Assembly: GCF_009865135.1 (NCBI RefSeq)
Contig: NZ_WWGH01000001.1
Span: 4,402,001 to 4,466,000, forward strand
Source of the DNA: Streptomyces sp. SID8374
GTDB taxonomy: Bacteria; Actinomycetota; Actinomycetes; Streptomycetales; Streptomycetaceae
Length of the DNA stretch: 64,000 nt
Reading direction: 5' to 3'
This document shows, in pieces, positions 50,388 through 57,869 of the stretch (its first letter is position 1; each line of letters begins with the position of its first letter). Below the pieces are notes generated by a model. The model was not told where the DNA came from. It saw only the letters and a list, made by a program, of their open reading frames with translations, and searched no databases. The position numbers and the translations under genes were made by a program.

Positions 50388-50945
50388 TTCGGCGGGTCCT
50401 TCTGGCGGCGGCTCCGGCTTCTGCGAACGGCCGGACGGCATCGCTCTGCCCGCGAAGCCGCCCTTGTACATGCCCTGCGGACCGTACGCACCCGGGATGG
50501 CCGGAGGTTGTGAGAAGGCGAACACGCCTCTGGAGTACAGCCGTTGGCGTACGAGGGGGAAGAGCCGCCCGGGATCGGTGAACCAGGCGGCTCCGAAGAT
50601 CGAGTAGACCGCGTCGTACGTCTCCCCATGATCACGCAGGTGCTCCAAGACCTCCCCGCAGATGAACTCCGCGCCTGTGGCGGCCCACTTGGCGGTGGTC
50701 TGCTTCACCATGACGGGTGACAGATCGACACTCCGGGCGACGACGCCCCGCTTAGCCAGGTGCGCGAGGGCGCGGCCGGTGCCGCAGCCGACCTCCAGCA
50801 CGGAGCGCGGGCCCCCGAGCACCTCCGGACCGGGCCCATGACCGGCGTACTGCGTCCAGCAGAAGACCGGTTCGGCGTCCTCTTTGAAGGCGGACGCGGC
50901 GTAGGCGTCCCACAGGTCGGTCTCGACGGCGATGTCGTGGTGCGC
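50388..50945 (-). pseudogene. Truncated SAM-dependent methyltransferase
   Basis: Frame starts near DIAVETDLWDAYAASAFKED and has motif I VLEVGCGTGRALAHLAKRG, SVDLSPVMVKQTTAKW, EVLEHLRDHGETYDAVYSIF and FAFSQPPAIPGAYGPQGMYK. No ATG/GTG/TTG precedes the conserved N-terminus in frame; the first start, GTG 50822, lies about 40 residues in. The C-terminal third is replaced by PSGRSQKPEPPPEG leading into the NUDIX gene. Likely the result of a deletion joining two neighbours. Confidence 0.65.
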
Positions 50946-50973
50946 GGGCGCGGTGGTTCCTCTTCGTACCTCT

Positions 50974-51213
50974 CTAGGAGGCGGCGAACTCCACGAACGA
51001 CGTCCAGGACTCGGGGGAGACGGCGAGCGCGGGGACGGTGAGGTCCTTGGAGTCGCGGACGTGGATGGTGTGGGGGCAGGTGGCGACCTCGATGCAGTCG
51101 CCGCCCTGGCTGCCGCTGTAGGAGGATTTGGACCAGGTGAGCGCGACCTCGATGCAGTTGCCGCCCTCGCTGCCGCTGTAGCTGGACTTGAACCAGTGGA
51201 GGCCAGTGCTCAT
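50974..51213 (-). CDS. DUF397 protein with duplicated N-terminal half
   Basis: 79 residues. The DUF397 motif W.KSSYSG..GG.CIEVA occurs twice in tandem (WFKSSYSGSEGGNCIEVA, then TWSKSSYSGSQGGDCIEVAT). The usual tail HTIHVRDSKDLTVPALAVSP then SWTSFVEFA follows. Normal DUF397 proteins have one copy. ATG 51213 overlaps the XRE stop by 4 bp. DUF397/XRE pairs are abundant in Streptomyces and act as small regulator pairs. Confidence 0.88.
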   Translation of the reverse strand: MSTGLHWFKSSYSGSEGGNCIEVALTWSKSSYSGSQGGDCIEVATCPHTIHVRDSKDLTVPALAVSPESWTSFVEFAAS

Positions 51214-52036
51214 AGTTCCGCTGCCATCTTCTCGATCGTTTCCAGCGTCCTCTCCGGAGTGTATGCCTGGGCCCGCGTGACGCCATACTTGCCGAACAGG
51301 TTGCTCAGCTGCGGATGTTCGGTGACGAAGAAGCTGCCGCCCTGCCCCTCGATATAGGCGAGCTGCTGGCGCTTGTCGGTCTCCAGCAGGACGAAGGGCC
51401 CGTCCAGCGCCGCGTGATCCTCGCGGTACGGGTCCATCAGCTGGATGCGTACATGCCGGAGCCGCGCCACGTCGGCGAGGTGGTGGAGCTGGGCCTTCAT
51501 CACCCGGCGGCCGCCGATCGGCCGGGTGAGCACGATCGTCTCCAGGACGAAGCTGATGTCGGGCAGCGGCCTGCGGGACAGCAGCTTCTGCCGTTCGAGC
51601 CGCGCGGCGACCTTCGCCTCGATGTTGTCCTCGTCATAGGTCGGGTACCGGCTCGTGAAGACCGCCCGTGCGTACGCCTCCGTCTGGAGCAGGCCGGGGA
51701 TGACGTGGTTCTCGTACGCATGCCGAGCCCACGCCCCTCCTCCTCTTCCGCGAACGGCGTGAACCAGTCCGGCAGCGGGCTGCGCTGTTTCGTATGCTTC
51801 GGCGGCTTCGGTGCCGCGAAGATCAGTGCACCTTGTGCACCCAGCACCTCATCCGCCCGCTGCACGAAGACGCCCTTCGGCGGTCGCGCGCCCCGTTCCA
51901 CCATCGCCACTTGGGACTTGGAGTAGTCGATCCGCTTGCCCAACTGCTCCTGCGACGGGCCGGCCCGCTCGCGGAAGTGCCTGAGTAGCAGGCCGAACAT
52001 CTCGGCGGCGGCCTCGGCCTGATCACTGGAGTGCAC
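51210..52036 (-). pseudogene. XRE-family regulator with frameshift (DUF397 partner)
   Basis: Start ATG 52036: FGLLLRHFRERAGPSQEQLG, KRIDYSKSQVAMVERGARPP is the helix-turn-helix, ending WFTPFAEEEE. Homology then moves to another frame at 51730-51745 (GAGGAGGAGGGG run): HAYENHVIPGLLQTEAYARA, then ETIVLTRPIGGRRVMKAQLH, and ends at 51210 with ERTLETIEKMAAEL. One lost or two gained bases in a GAG/G run break the gene. Either a true pseudogene or a sequence error. Confidence 0.8.
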
Positions 52037-52117
52037 GGGTCACCTCGTCCGTACATCACTGTTCATAACCTGCTTGTGACCCTGGTCGCGGTACGTGTCC
52101 GCCGCAAAGCTGAGCGT

Positions 52118-52327
52118 ATGGAACTGGGAAATTCACTGGATTCGGTGCCGTCCTGGATCCCCGCCTCCGGTCACGCCCTCCGTCACGTGGGCATCCACTT
52201 CGACGCCGTACGGGCCATCGGCATGCTGGGTGAGGAAATCGCGTACGAGGTCATGCAGTGCACCGATTTCCACGCCGGGCCCATCGTCCGCTCGGGCACC
52301 GGTGGCCGCCCGGGGTGGAGGCGATGA
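52118..52327 (+). CDS. Small hypothetical protein (first of two overlapping)
   Basis: 69 residues from ATG 52118: PSWIPASGHALRHVGIHFDA, VRAIGMLGEEIAYEVMQC. The frame ends in a TGA that overlaps the next ATG (ATGA, 52324). The sequence resembles the N-terminal part of a longer Streptomyces hypothetical protein found beside XRE/DUF397 genes. It may be one gene broken into two by a small deletion. Confidence 0.45.
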   Translation: MELGNSLDSVPSWIPASGHALRHVGIHFDAVRAIGMLGEEIAYEVMQCTDFHAGPIVRSGTGGRPGWRR

Positions 52328-52491
52328 GCCGGAGCGCGCGAGGCGACGCCTTCGTGGGGGTGCCCGCGTTGGACGAGGTGACCTGGCCGCTGGACTGGCG
52401 GTCGCGGCCCACGGTGGAGGACCCGTTCGTGGATGCGGCGCTGCTGCACGAAATGGCGTGGCTGCGGGCGGGGCGCGCGGTGAAGGAGTGA
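52324..52491 (+). CDS. Small hypothetical protein (second of two overlapping)
   Basis: 55 residues from ATG 52324: SARGDAFVGVPALDEVTWPL then DWRSRPTVEDPFVDAALLHE. It looks like the C-terminal part of the same hypothetical protein as 52118, in another frame. No ribosome site of its own was seen, so it would depend on coupling through the 4-bp overlap. Confidence 0.4.
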   Translation: MSRSARGDAFVGVPALDEVTWPLDWRSRPTVEDPFVDAALLHEMAWLRAGRAVKE

Positions 52492-52510
52492 ACGGCGTGG
52501 GTAGGTGTGT

Positions 52511-52738
52511 TCAGAGGTTGCGGTAGATCTCGCGCCGATGGTCGACGGTCAGCACCCAGACGATGGGCCGGCCGTCCTCGATGGTGTACACGGCTCGGTA
52601 GCTGCCCACGCCGAGACGCCATCGGGCGTGGTGTCCCTGGAGCGGCTTGACGTCGAAGTCGGAGAAGTCTCCCGTATCCAGGGCCTTCTGGAGATCTGCC
52701 AGGCGGGCGAGGATGCAACTGGAAGCGGACCTGAGTCC
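52511..52738 (-). pseudogene. 5'-truncated RelE-type toxin
   Basis: The frame reads ILARLADLQKALDTGDFSDF, DVKPLQGHHARWRLGVGSYR, AVYTIEDGRPIVWVLTVDHR, REIYRNL and stop: the RelE core and C-terminus (WRLRVG.YR..Y.I...V...HR.E.Y). An in-frame TGA lies just before (52739) and no start codon is present, so the first 25-30 residues of the toxin are missing. No antitoxin is next to it. Confidence 0.78.
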
Positions 52739-52884
52739 TCAGGTTGCGGTACCGTGATCGCGTCATCACGTTCTGTGCGTGCATGCGGATGACGCGTGCG
52801 CATATGGAGCGGCCCCCGGCGGTGTTCGAGCACCGGCCCGGGGACCTTCACCACCAGTGGATACACCAGAGAGGTCCACCCGCG

Positions 52885-54012
52885 ATGCTGTCGCATGTTA
52901 TCCCGCCCCCTCGGGGCTATACGAAGGTCCCCAACGGACTTGTACGCCAATCGCGCCTCGGCAGTGACGCGAAGATTCTGGTCATCTACGTGCAAGGGCT
53001 GCCAGAAGGCGATCGCGACAAGGCCCTCAGTGAGCACGCCCGTGCCCTCCACATCTCCGGGCGGCGGTACCAGAAGGCCAAGGCCGAGTTGCTGGTGAAC
53101 GGCTACCTCCACGAGAAGCGGGAGGCCGCCGCCGGTGGGCGGTGGCGGACCGTGCAGGTCTTCTCCAACTTCCCGCTGACGGAGGACCAGGCCGCGCGGA
53201 TGCGGGCCGGGGTTCCGGCCGACGGGTACGAGCTGGTAAGCACGGCCTCCGCTCCGAGTGTGCGTTTTCCGACGGTCGGTGTTCCGGGTGCTCGGGGGGT
53301 CGGTGGTCAATTACCCGCAGGCGAAGAACTGGGGAAGAATGAATCCAACCCACCCACCGAAGCGGGTGCGGACCAGCCGGAGGGCCTGGGGGAGGTCTCC
53401 GAGAAGCCCGCTGAGAAGCCCGACGAGAAGCTCGCCGATGAGTCGGCCGAAAAGCCCCACGATGGACCCGCCGAAGATTCCTCAGGTGGACCCTTCGAAG
53501 AGTCCTCCGGTGGGGCTGAAGTGGCCGTCGCCGAGCGTGTGTTGCTGTCTCTCCGCCACGAGCAGCGCCAACTCCATCTCGGCGTGCGTGAGGCCCGTGC
53601 CCTCGCCGGGCTCGCCGCCGAGTGGCTGCGGCGCGGCGTCACCGCTGCGGATCTGCGGCGGGTCCTGTGCAGCGGGCTGCCGTCGGAGGGGGTGCGGACG
53701 GCGGTGGGGTTCCTGGCGCACCGGCTACGGGAGAAGCTGCCCGCCGCCCCCGAGAGCGTGCCTGCGCCGGAGCCGCCCCCGCCGCCACCGGCCCTGATCG
53801 TCTGCGCGGGGCCGGGCGAGGAGCACATGTTCCGGCCCCATGTCCCGTGGGCCACGACCTGTGGGCCCTGCTACCGGGAGGAGCAACGCGCCTTCTGGGC
53901 CGACGCGCAGGCCCGGGCCGAGGCAGCTCCCGAGCCTCCGCCGTGGCGGGAGCGGTTCGCGGCCGTCGCGGCGGGCGGAGCCGCATCTGATACGGAGGGG
54001 AGTGGTTGCTAG
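52885..54012 (+). CDS. Helix-turn-helix protein with disordered linker
   Basis: 375 residues from ATG 52885, GAGAGG ten bases upstream. Residues 1-90 form a winged-helix-like domain (GLVRQSRLGSDAKILVIYVQ, ALSEHARALHISGRRYQKAK, AELLVNGYLHEKRE), of the type seen in actinomycete helix-turn-helix proteins found near XRE genes. A long Glu/Pro/Ser linker (about 145-215) and a Cys-containing C-terminal part (ATTCGPCYREEQ) follow. Longer starts (52744, 52804) lack support. Regulator or replication-like role is not determined. Confidence 0.72.
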   Translation: MLSHVIPPPRGYTKVPNGLVRQSRLGSDAKILVIYVQGLPEGDRDKALSEHARALHISGRRYQKAKAELLVNGYLHEKREAAAGGRWRTVQVFSNFPLTEDQAARMRAGVPADGYELVSTASAPSVRFPTVGVPGARGVGGQLPAGEELGKNESNPPTEAGADQPEGLGEVSEKPAEKPDEKLADESAEKPHDGPAEDSSGGPFEESSGGAEVAVAERVLLSLRHEQRQLHLGVREARALAGLAAEWLRRGVTAADLRRVLCSGLPSEGVRTAVGFLAHRLREKLPAAPESVPAPEPPPPPPALIVCAGPGEEHMFRPHVPWATTCGPCYREEQRAFWADAQARAEAAPEPPPWRERFAAVAAGGAASDTEGSGC

Positions 54013-54133
54013 GGCGGGTTGCTGGAGGTCTCGGCCGCGGCTCCCTGGGGTGCGCTGGACGGACGACATGGAGCTGTCTGTAATCTCCCTGCGCGCACTG
54101 ATGGTTATGCCGTTCGACCCGAAGGACTGAGCC

Positions 54134-54457
54134 GTGCCCGACCGGCCTGAGATTGTGTGCATCTGCGGTTCCACCCGGTTCGCGGCAGAGATGCTCGCGG
54201 CCAACCGTGACCTGACCTTCGCGGGTGTCATCGTCGTCGCACCAGGCGTCTTCGCCCACCCCGGGGACCGCGAAACGGGCGAAAGGATCACCGGAGAGCA
54301 GAAGGCCGCGCTGGACGCGCTCCATCTGCGGAAGATCGACCTGGCCGACCGGGTTCTGGTGGTCAACCCCGGCGGGTACGTCGGTGAGTCCACGAGCAGG
54401 GAGATCGCGTACGCCCGCGCCACCGGCAAGCCGGTCTCCTTCACCGATCCCGTCTGA
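54134..54457 (+). CDS. Nucleoside-2-deoxyribosyltransferase-like small protein
   Basis: 107 residues from GTG 54134 with GAAGGA upstream. IVCICGSTRFAAEMLAANRD and RKIDLADRVLVVNPGGYVGE STSREI resemble Rossmann-like deoxyribosyltransferase/DUF4406 proteins ('CGSTRF' loop, 'D.VLVVNP.GYIGEST'). The family occurs in phages and actinomycetes. Function is not proven. Confidence 0.78.
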   Translation: MPDRPEIVCICGSTRFAAEMLAANRDLTFAGVIVVAPGVFAHPGDRETGERITGEQKAALDALHLRKIDLADRVLVVNPGGYVGESTSREIAYARATGKPVSFTDPV

Positions 54458-54848
54458 CCGGTCGGTGCTTCGCGGTGGGCGGAGCTGATTCGGTGGAGCC
54501 GTCGGGCTCGCCCGCCGCCGGTGCCCCGGTCTTGAGGCCGACGGCGCAGAACAGCGCGGTGCAGGCGGTGGTGTCTTCGTGCTGGGCGCGGTCCACGTTC
54601 ACGTGGCTGTTCATCGCCTCGCGGCAGTGAGTGGTCATGACCTCGGCATTTCGCGGGCGTTGTCGGGGTCGGCGGCCGTCCGCGCGGCGTGGACGGAGGG
54701 CGTTGTCAGAGGGGGCTGGCAGCATCGGTGTCGGCAGCGCTTCTACGGCCGGTTGCGCCCGGGCCGTCCTGGCGTTGTGTGGTGCGCGCGATGAGTTTTC
54801 CCGATTCGGCAAGTCTTCGTACCGTCGTCGACAACGCAGGAGGAACAC
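54458..54848. other. Intergenic region, 391 bp
   Basis: A minus frame 54441-54638 (MTTHCREAMNSHVNVDRAQH...) is open for 65 codons, but has no convincing ribosome site or family; I do not call it a gene. The last 40 bp hold the promoter region and AGGAGGAA ribosome site of the reductase. Confidence 0.45.
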
Positions 54849-55493
54849 ATGGCTCAACTGCTGAGAGTCCAGAACTTCACCGTCTCCAGTGACGGGGTCG
54901 CGGCCGGTGAGGATCAGACCCTGGAGCGGCCCTTCGGCCATGTCCAGCCGGAGCAGCTGTTCTCGTGGGCCGGTGCCACGGCGAGCTGGCCGATGCGTAC
55001 GGACGCGGGCGGAAGCCGGGGGCTGGACGACTACTTCACGCGCGACTTCGACCGCAACATCGGCGCCGAGATCATGGGGCGGAACAAGTTCGGCCCCCAG
55101 CGTGGGCCCTGGCCCGACCACGCGTGGCGCGGCTGGTGGGGTGAGGAGCCTCCGTTCCATACACCGGTGTTCGTCATGACCCACCACGAGCGCCCCTCGT
55201 TCACGCTCTCCGACACCACGTTCCACTTCGTCGGCGGCGACCCGGCCGAGGTCCTCGCGCAGGCCTGGGAGGCGGCTCAGGGCAAGGACGTGCGGCTCGG
55301 CGGCGGGGTCAGCACCATCCGGGAGTTCCTCGACGCCGACCTCGTCGACGCGCTGCACGTGGTGGTCGCGCCGGTGAAGCTGGGGACCGGGCTACGGCTC
55401 TGGGATTCGCCCGACGAGCTGCTTGACCGGTTCCACCTGGAGGCCGTGCCCAGCCCGAGCGGGGTGACGCACCACCTGTTCTGGCGGAAGTGA
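54849..55493 (+). CDS. RibD C-terminal / dihydrofolate-reductase-like protein
   Basis: 214 residues from ATG 54849; AGGAGGAA lies six bases upstream. LLRVQNFTVSSDGVAAGEDQ, GAEIMGRNKFGPQRGPW, PVFVMTHHERPSF, GKDVRLGGGVSTIREFLDAD LVD and a C-terminal HVVVAPVKLGTGLRLW match the RibD_C/DHFR-like fold common in Streptomyces. It binds NADPH and reduces an unknown substrate; it is not a true folate enzyme by this pattern. Confidence 0.9.
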   Translation: MAQLLRVQNFTVSSDGVAAGEDQTLERPFGHVQPEQLFSWAGATASWPMRTDAGGSRGLDDYFTRDFDRNIGAEIMGRNKFGPQRGPWPDHAWRGWWGEEPPFHTPVFVMTHHERPSFTLSDTTFHFVGGDPAEVLAQAWEAAQGKDVRLGGGVSTIREFLDADLVDALHVVVAPVKLGTGLRLWDSPDELLDRFHLEAVPSPSGVTHHLFWRK

Positions 55494-55740
55494 GGGGGAG
55501 GGGGAGCGTCCGCCGCCGGTCATGGCCGCATGACTCGCGCTCGCGCTCTCCCGACGGCCCTCGCACGAGGCGCAGGTCTGGGAGTGGTTCGACGTCTATC
55601 GCCTCGGACGGCGGCGAGAGAAGGGGGCCCACTGCGCGGTTGCCCGCGAGGAGGGGGCGGCGAGGTGCTCGGCCGGATCGCTGCCGGTCGGGCCGCCCGG
55701 TCGGGCCCCATCCGCGCCTCAGCCGCGCCCCATCCGTGCC

Positions 55741-56187
55741 TCAGCCGCGTGCGATGACCAGCAGGGTGAAGGCGGCGATGATGACGGCGACGCGGATGTA
55801 GTGGTAGCGGTCCCAGCGGTTCATCTGCTCCTTCCAGTCCGCGGGCGCGTTCTCGGGGGCCCACGTCTTGCCCCGGTTGTTGATCGGGACGAGCAGCAGG
55901 ATCGACATGACCACGCTCACGATCAGCAACGCGGCGGCGATGACGACGAGGCCGGCGCCGTCGGTGTTCCATCCGGCTATGGCCCAGACCGCGCTCAGGA
56001 CGAGCGAGCCGATGTACCAGAACGGCATCACGGCCCCGAGCATCCGGCCCCCGTGGGCGCGGCCGCGCAGGCCGTTGTTGCCGGGGAGTGCGTCGAGGAT
56101 CCGGTTGATGACGAAGGCGACGGAGAACTCCACCCCCACCATCAGGCCGACGATCACGGTGGTGAAGACCTCTAGTGCGTTGAGCAT
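55741..56187 (-). CDS. DUF1772 membrane protein (anthrone-oxygenase-like)
   Basis: 148 residues from ATG 56187 with GAAGGG upstream. Four membrane helices: VFTTVIVGLMVGVEFSVAFV, MPFWYIGSLVLSAVWAIAG, LVVIAAALLIVSVVMSILLL, VAVIIAAFTLLVI. NRWDRYHYIRV near the end matches DUF1772. It diverges from a TetR gene whose operator-like palindromes overlap its promoter, so it is probably repressed by that TetR. Confidence 0.87.
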   Translation of the reverse strand: MLNALEVFTTVIVGLMVGVEFSVAFVINRILDALPGNNGLRGRAHGGRMLGAVMPFWYIGSLVLSAVWAIAGWNTDGAGLVVIAAALLIVSVVMSILLLVPINNRGKTWAPENAPADWKEQMNRWDRYHYIRVAVIIAAFTLLVIARG

Positions 56188-56211
56188 GGTGAGCCCTTCC
56201 GAGATTCGGTA

Positions 56212-56226
56212 TCTAGCGGCGCTAGA
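56212..56226. promoter_or_regulatory. TetR operator-like palindrome, site 1
   Basis: TCTAGCG-G-CGCTAGA, perfect 15-bp palindrome. It overlaps the -10 (TAGATA) of a promoter for the DUF1772 gene whose -35 (TTGCCA) lies 16 bp away, so binding would block transcription. A half site (CGCTAGA) lies at 56238. Confidence 0.75.
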
Positions 56227-56262
56227 TGATGTGGCAACGCTAGACATGCTGCCGCTCTGTTG

Positions 56263-56277
56263 TCTAGCGGTGCTAGG
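56263..56277. promoter_or_regulatory. TetR operator-like palindrome, site 2
   Basis: TCTAGCGGTGCTAGG, 13 of 15 bases as in site 1, only 8 bp before the TetR ATG, where it would cover a probable leaderless promoter. Supports autoregulation. Confidence 0.7.
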
Positions 56278-56285
56278 ATCGGGTC

Positions 56286-56864
56286 ATGTCGGTACAGGAA
56301 CGCAAGGCCCGGGAACGGGAGAGCCGTGAGCGCCTCATCGTGGCGACGGCCCGTGAACTCGCCGAGCAGCAAGGCTGGGACGCGGTCACCACGCGTCGGC
56401 TCGCCGAGCGCATCGAGTACAGCCAGCCCGTGCTCTACAGCCACTTCCGTGGCAAGCGCGAGATCATCGGCGCCGTCGCCCTTGAGGGTGCCGCCGAGAT
56501 GGCCGTGGCGCTGCGGGCCGCGACCTCCGCCGAGGACGGCCCCCGCGACCGGGTCACCGCCCTCGCCCGCACCTACCTCGACTTCGCCGAGCGCAACCCG
56601 GCGGTCTACGACGCGATGTTCCAACTCGACGGCGGCCTGGCGTTCGCGGCCGAGGAGACTCCTGCGCCGCTCAAGGATGCTTTCGCCGCCCTGCTGGAGA
56701 CCCTCGGTGAGGTCGCCGGGGACGGCGTCCACCCGGGGCTGTTCACCGAGATGTTCTGGGCGGCCCTGCACGGGCTTGCCACCCTGGCCCGGGCGGGACG
56801 GCTGCCGCCCGAGCACACCGAGCGGCGGGTGGAGCTGCTGGTGGACCGGCTCGCCGTGGTCTGA
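56286..56864 (+). CDS. TetR-family repressor
   Basis: 192 residues. Helix-turn-helix in residues 15-60: LIVATARELAEQQGWDAVTT, RRLAERIEYSQPVLYSHFRG, KREIIGAV. The rest is a helical ligand-binding domain (TYLDFAERNPAVYDAMFQLD). It probably controls itself and the divergent DUF1772 gene through the two palindromes between them. The ATG has no ribosome site and sits 8 bp after an operator, as for leaderless mRNA. Confidence 0.93.
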   Translation: MSVQERKARERESRERLIVATARELAEQQGWDAVTTRRLAERIEYSQPVLYSHFRGKREIIGAVALEGAAEMAVALRAATSAEDGPRDRVTALARTYLDFAERNPAVYDAMFQLDGGLAFAAEETPAPLKDAFAALLETLGEVAGDGVHPGLFTEMFWAALHGLATLARAGRLPPEHTERRVELLVDRLAVV

Positions 56865-56883
56865 CGCGCCGTTCTCACGCGGG

Positions 56884-57180
56884 CGCTCGGCGGACGCCTG
56901 CGGGGCCTTGGCGGATGCCTGCGGGGTTTCGGCGGATGCCCGCAGGGCCTGGGTGGACGCCCGCGGGTGCTCGGCGGATGCCCGCAGGACCCCGGCGGAC
57001 GCCCGCGGGTGCTCGGCAGACACCCCGCGGGTGCCCAGCGGACGCCCGCGCAGGGTCCGGCAGACGCCCGCCGGACCCCGGCGGACGCCTGCGGGCGCCC
57101 AGCGGATGCCCGCCGGACCCCGGCGGACGCCCGAGGGGTCTCGGCAGGCGCCCGCGAGCGCTCGGCGGCTGTCTGGCGGC
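56884..57180. repeat. 21-bp tandem minisatellite, about 14 units
   Basis: The element GGCGGA recurs at 56889, 56910, 56931, 56952, 56973, 56994, 57015, 57037, 57059, 57080, 57101, 57122, 57143 and 57164: 21 bp apart except for two 22-bp steps. Units read CTCGGCGGACGCCCGCGGGTG with variation. No stop occurs in several frames, so it produces long shadow ORFs of heptapeptide repeats; the two 22-bp steps break any frame. It lies between the TetR gene and the hydrolase gene. Confidence 0.9.
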
Positions 57181-57229
57181 GCGTGCTCGGTCCGGGACGT
57201 CTTCGGTCGGGCCCCAGTAGCCTGCCGCC

Positions 57230-57850
57230 ATGCCTGATTCCTCTGCCGCCGCAGCCTCCTCGCCCTTAGCCGTTCCCACCCGCTTCGACGGTGATCCCGA
57301 CCGTGTCGCACTCGTCGTTCCCGGCGTCGGGTACTCGCCCGCCCGGCCGTTGCTGCACTGTGCGAGCAGCGTGCTCCGCCAACACGGGTGGACCGTCCAG
57401 GAGTTGTGGTGGCAGGTCCCGGACGGCTTCCGGGAGTTCGGCGTCGACGAGCGGACCGCCTGGGTGGAGTGGCAGGTGGGCCGGGTCATCGATGCCGAGG
57501 CGGGCGCCTGCCGTCTCGTCGTCGGCAAGTCCCTGGGCTCGCTCGCCTGCGCCACCGCAGGCGACCGGGGCATCGCGGCGGCCTGGCTCACCCCGCTCCT
57601 GACCTTCGGCCATGTGGCCCGCGCGCTCCGGCGGGCCCAGGCGCCCACCCTCCTGGTCGGCGGCACCGCCGACCAGCTGTGGGATGCGGACGTCGCCGCC
57701 TCCCTGCGCCACGACGTCCTGGAGATTCCCTCGGCGGATCACGGCCTGGAGCTTCCGGGCGACGCCGTGGGGTCCGTGGAGGTGCTGCGGCAGGTCGTCG
57801 CCCGGCTGGACCGCTTCGTCGGGTCGCTCGGCCGGGCCGAGGCGGGGTGA
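57230..57850 (+). CDS. Alpha/beta-hydrolase-fold protein
   Basis: 206 residues. VALVVPGVGYSPARPLLHCA, then the nucleophile elbow VGKSLGSLA (Ser in GKSLG), LLVGGTADQLWD with the acid and SADHGLEL with the His complete the triad. Small serine hydrolase of unknown substrate. Its start is 50 bp after the minisatellite. Confidence 0.85.
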   Translation: MPDSSAAAASSPLAVPTRFDGDPDRVALVVPGVGYSPARPLLHCASSVLRQHGWTVQELWWQVPDGFREFGVDERTAWVEWQVGRVIDAEAGACRLVVGKSLGSLACATAGDRGIAAAWLTPLLTFGHVARALRRAQAPTLLVGGTADQLWDADVAASLRHDVLEIPSADHGLELPGDAVGSVEVLRQVVARLDRFVGSLGRAEAG

Positions 57851-57869
57851 GCCACCGGGGCCGATCCCG

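Noticed and set aside
54441..54638. 65-codon minus ORF (MTTHCREAMNSHV...)
   Set aside because: No recognisable family, poor ribosome site, composition similar to intergenic DNA.
56884..57180. CRISPR-like array
   Set aside because: Units are contiguous with no unique spacers and no cas genes are nearby.
56172..57311. Long minus frame with heptapeptide repeats across the 21-bp array
   Set aside because: Frame is open only because the repeat unit lacks stops; two 22-bp steps and lack of a start signal argue against translation.
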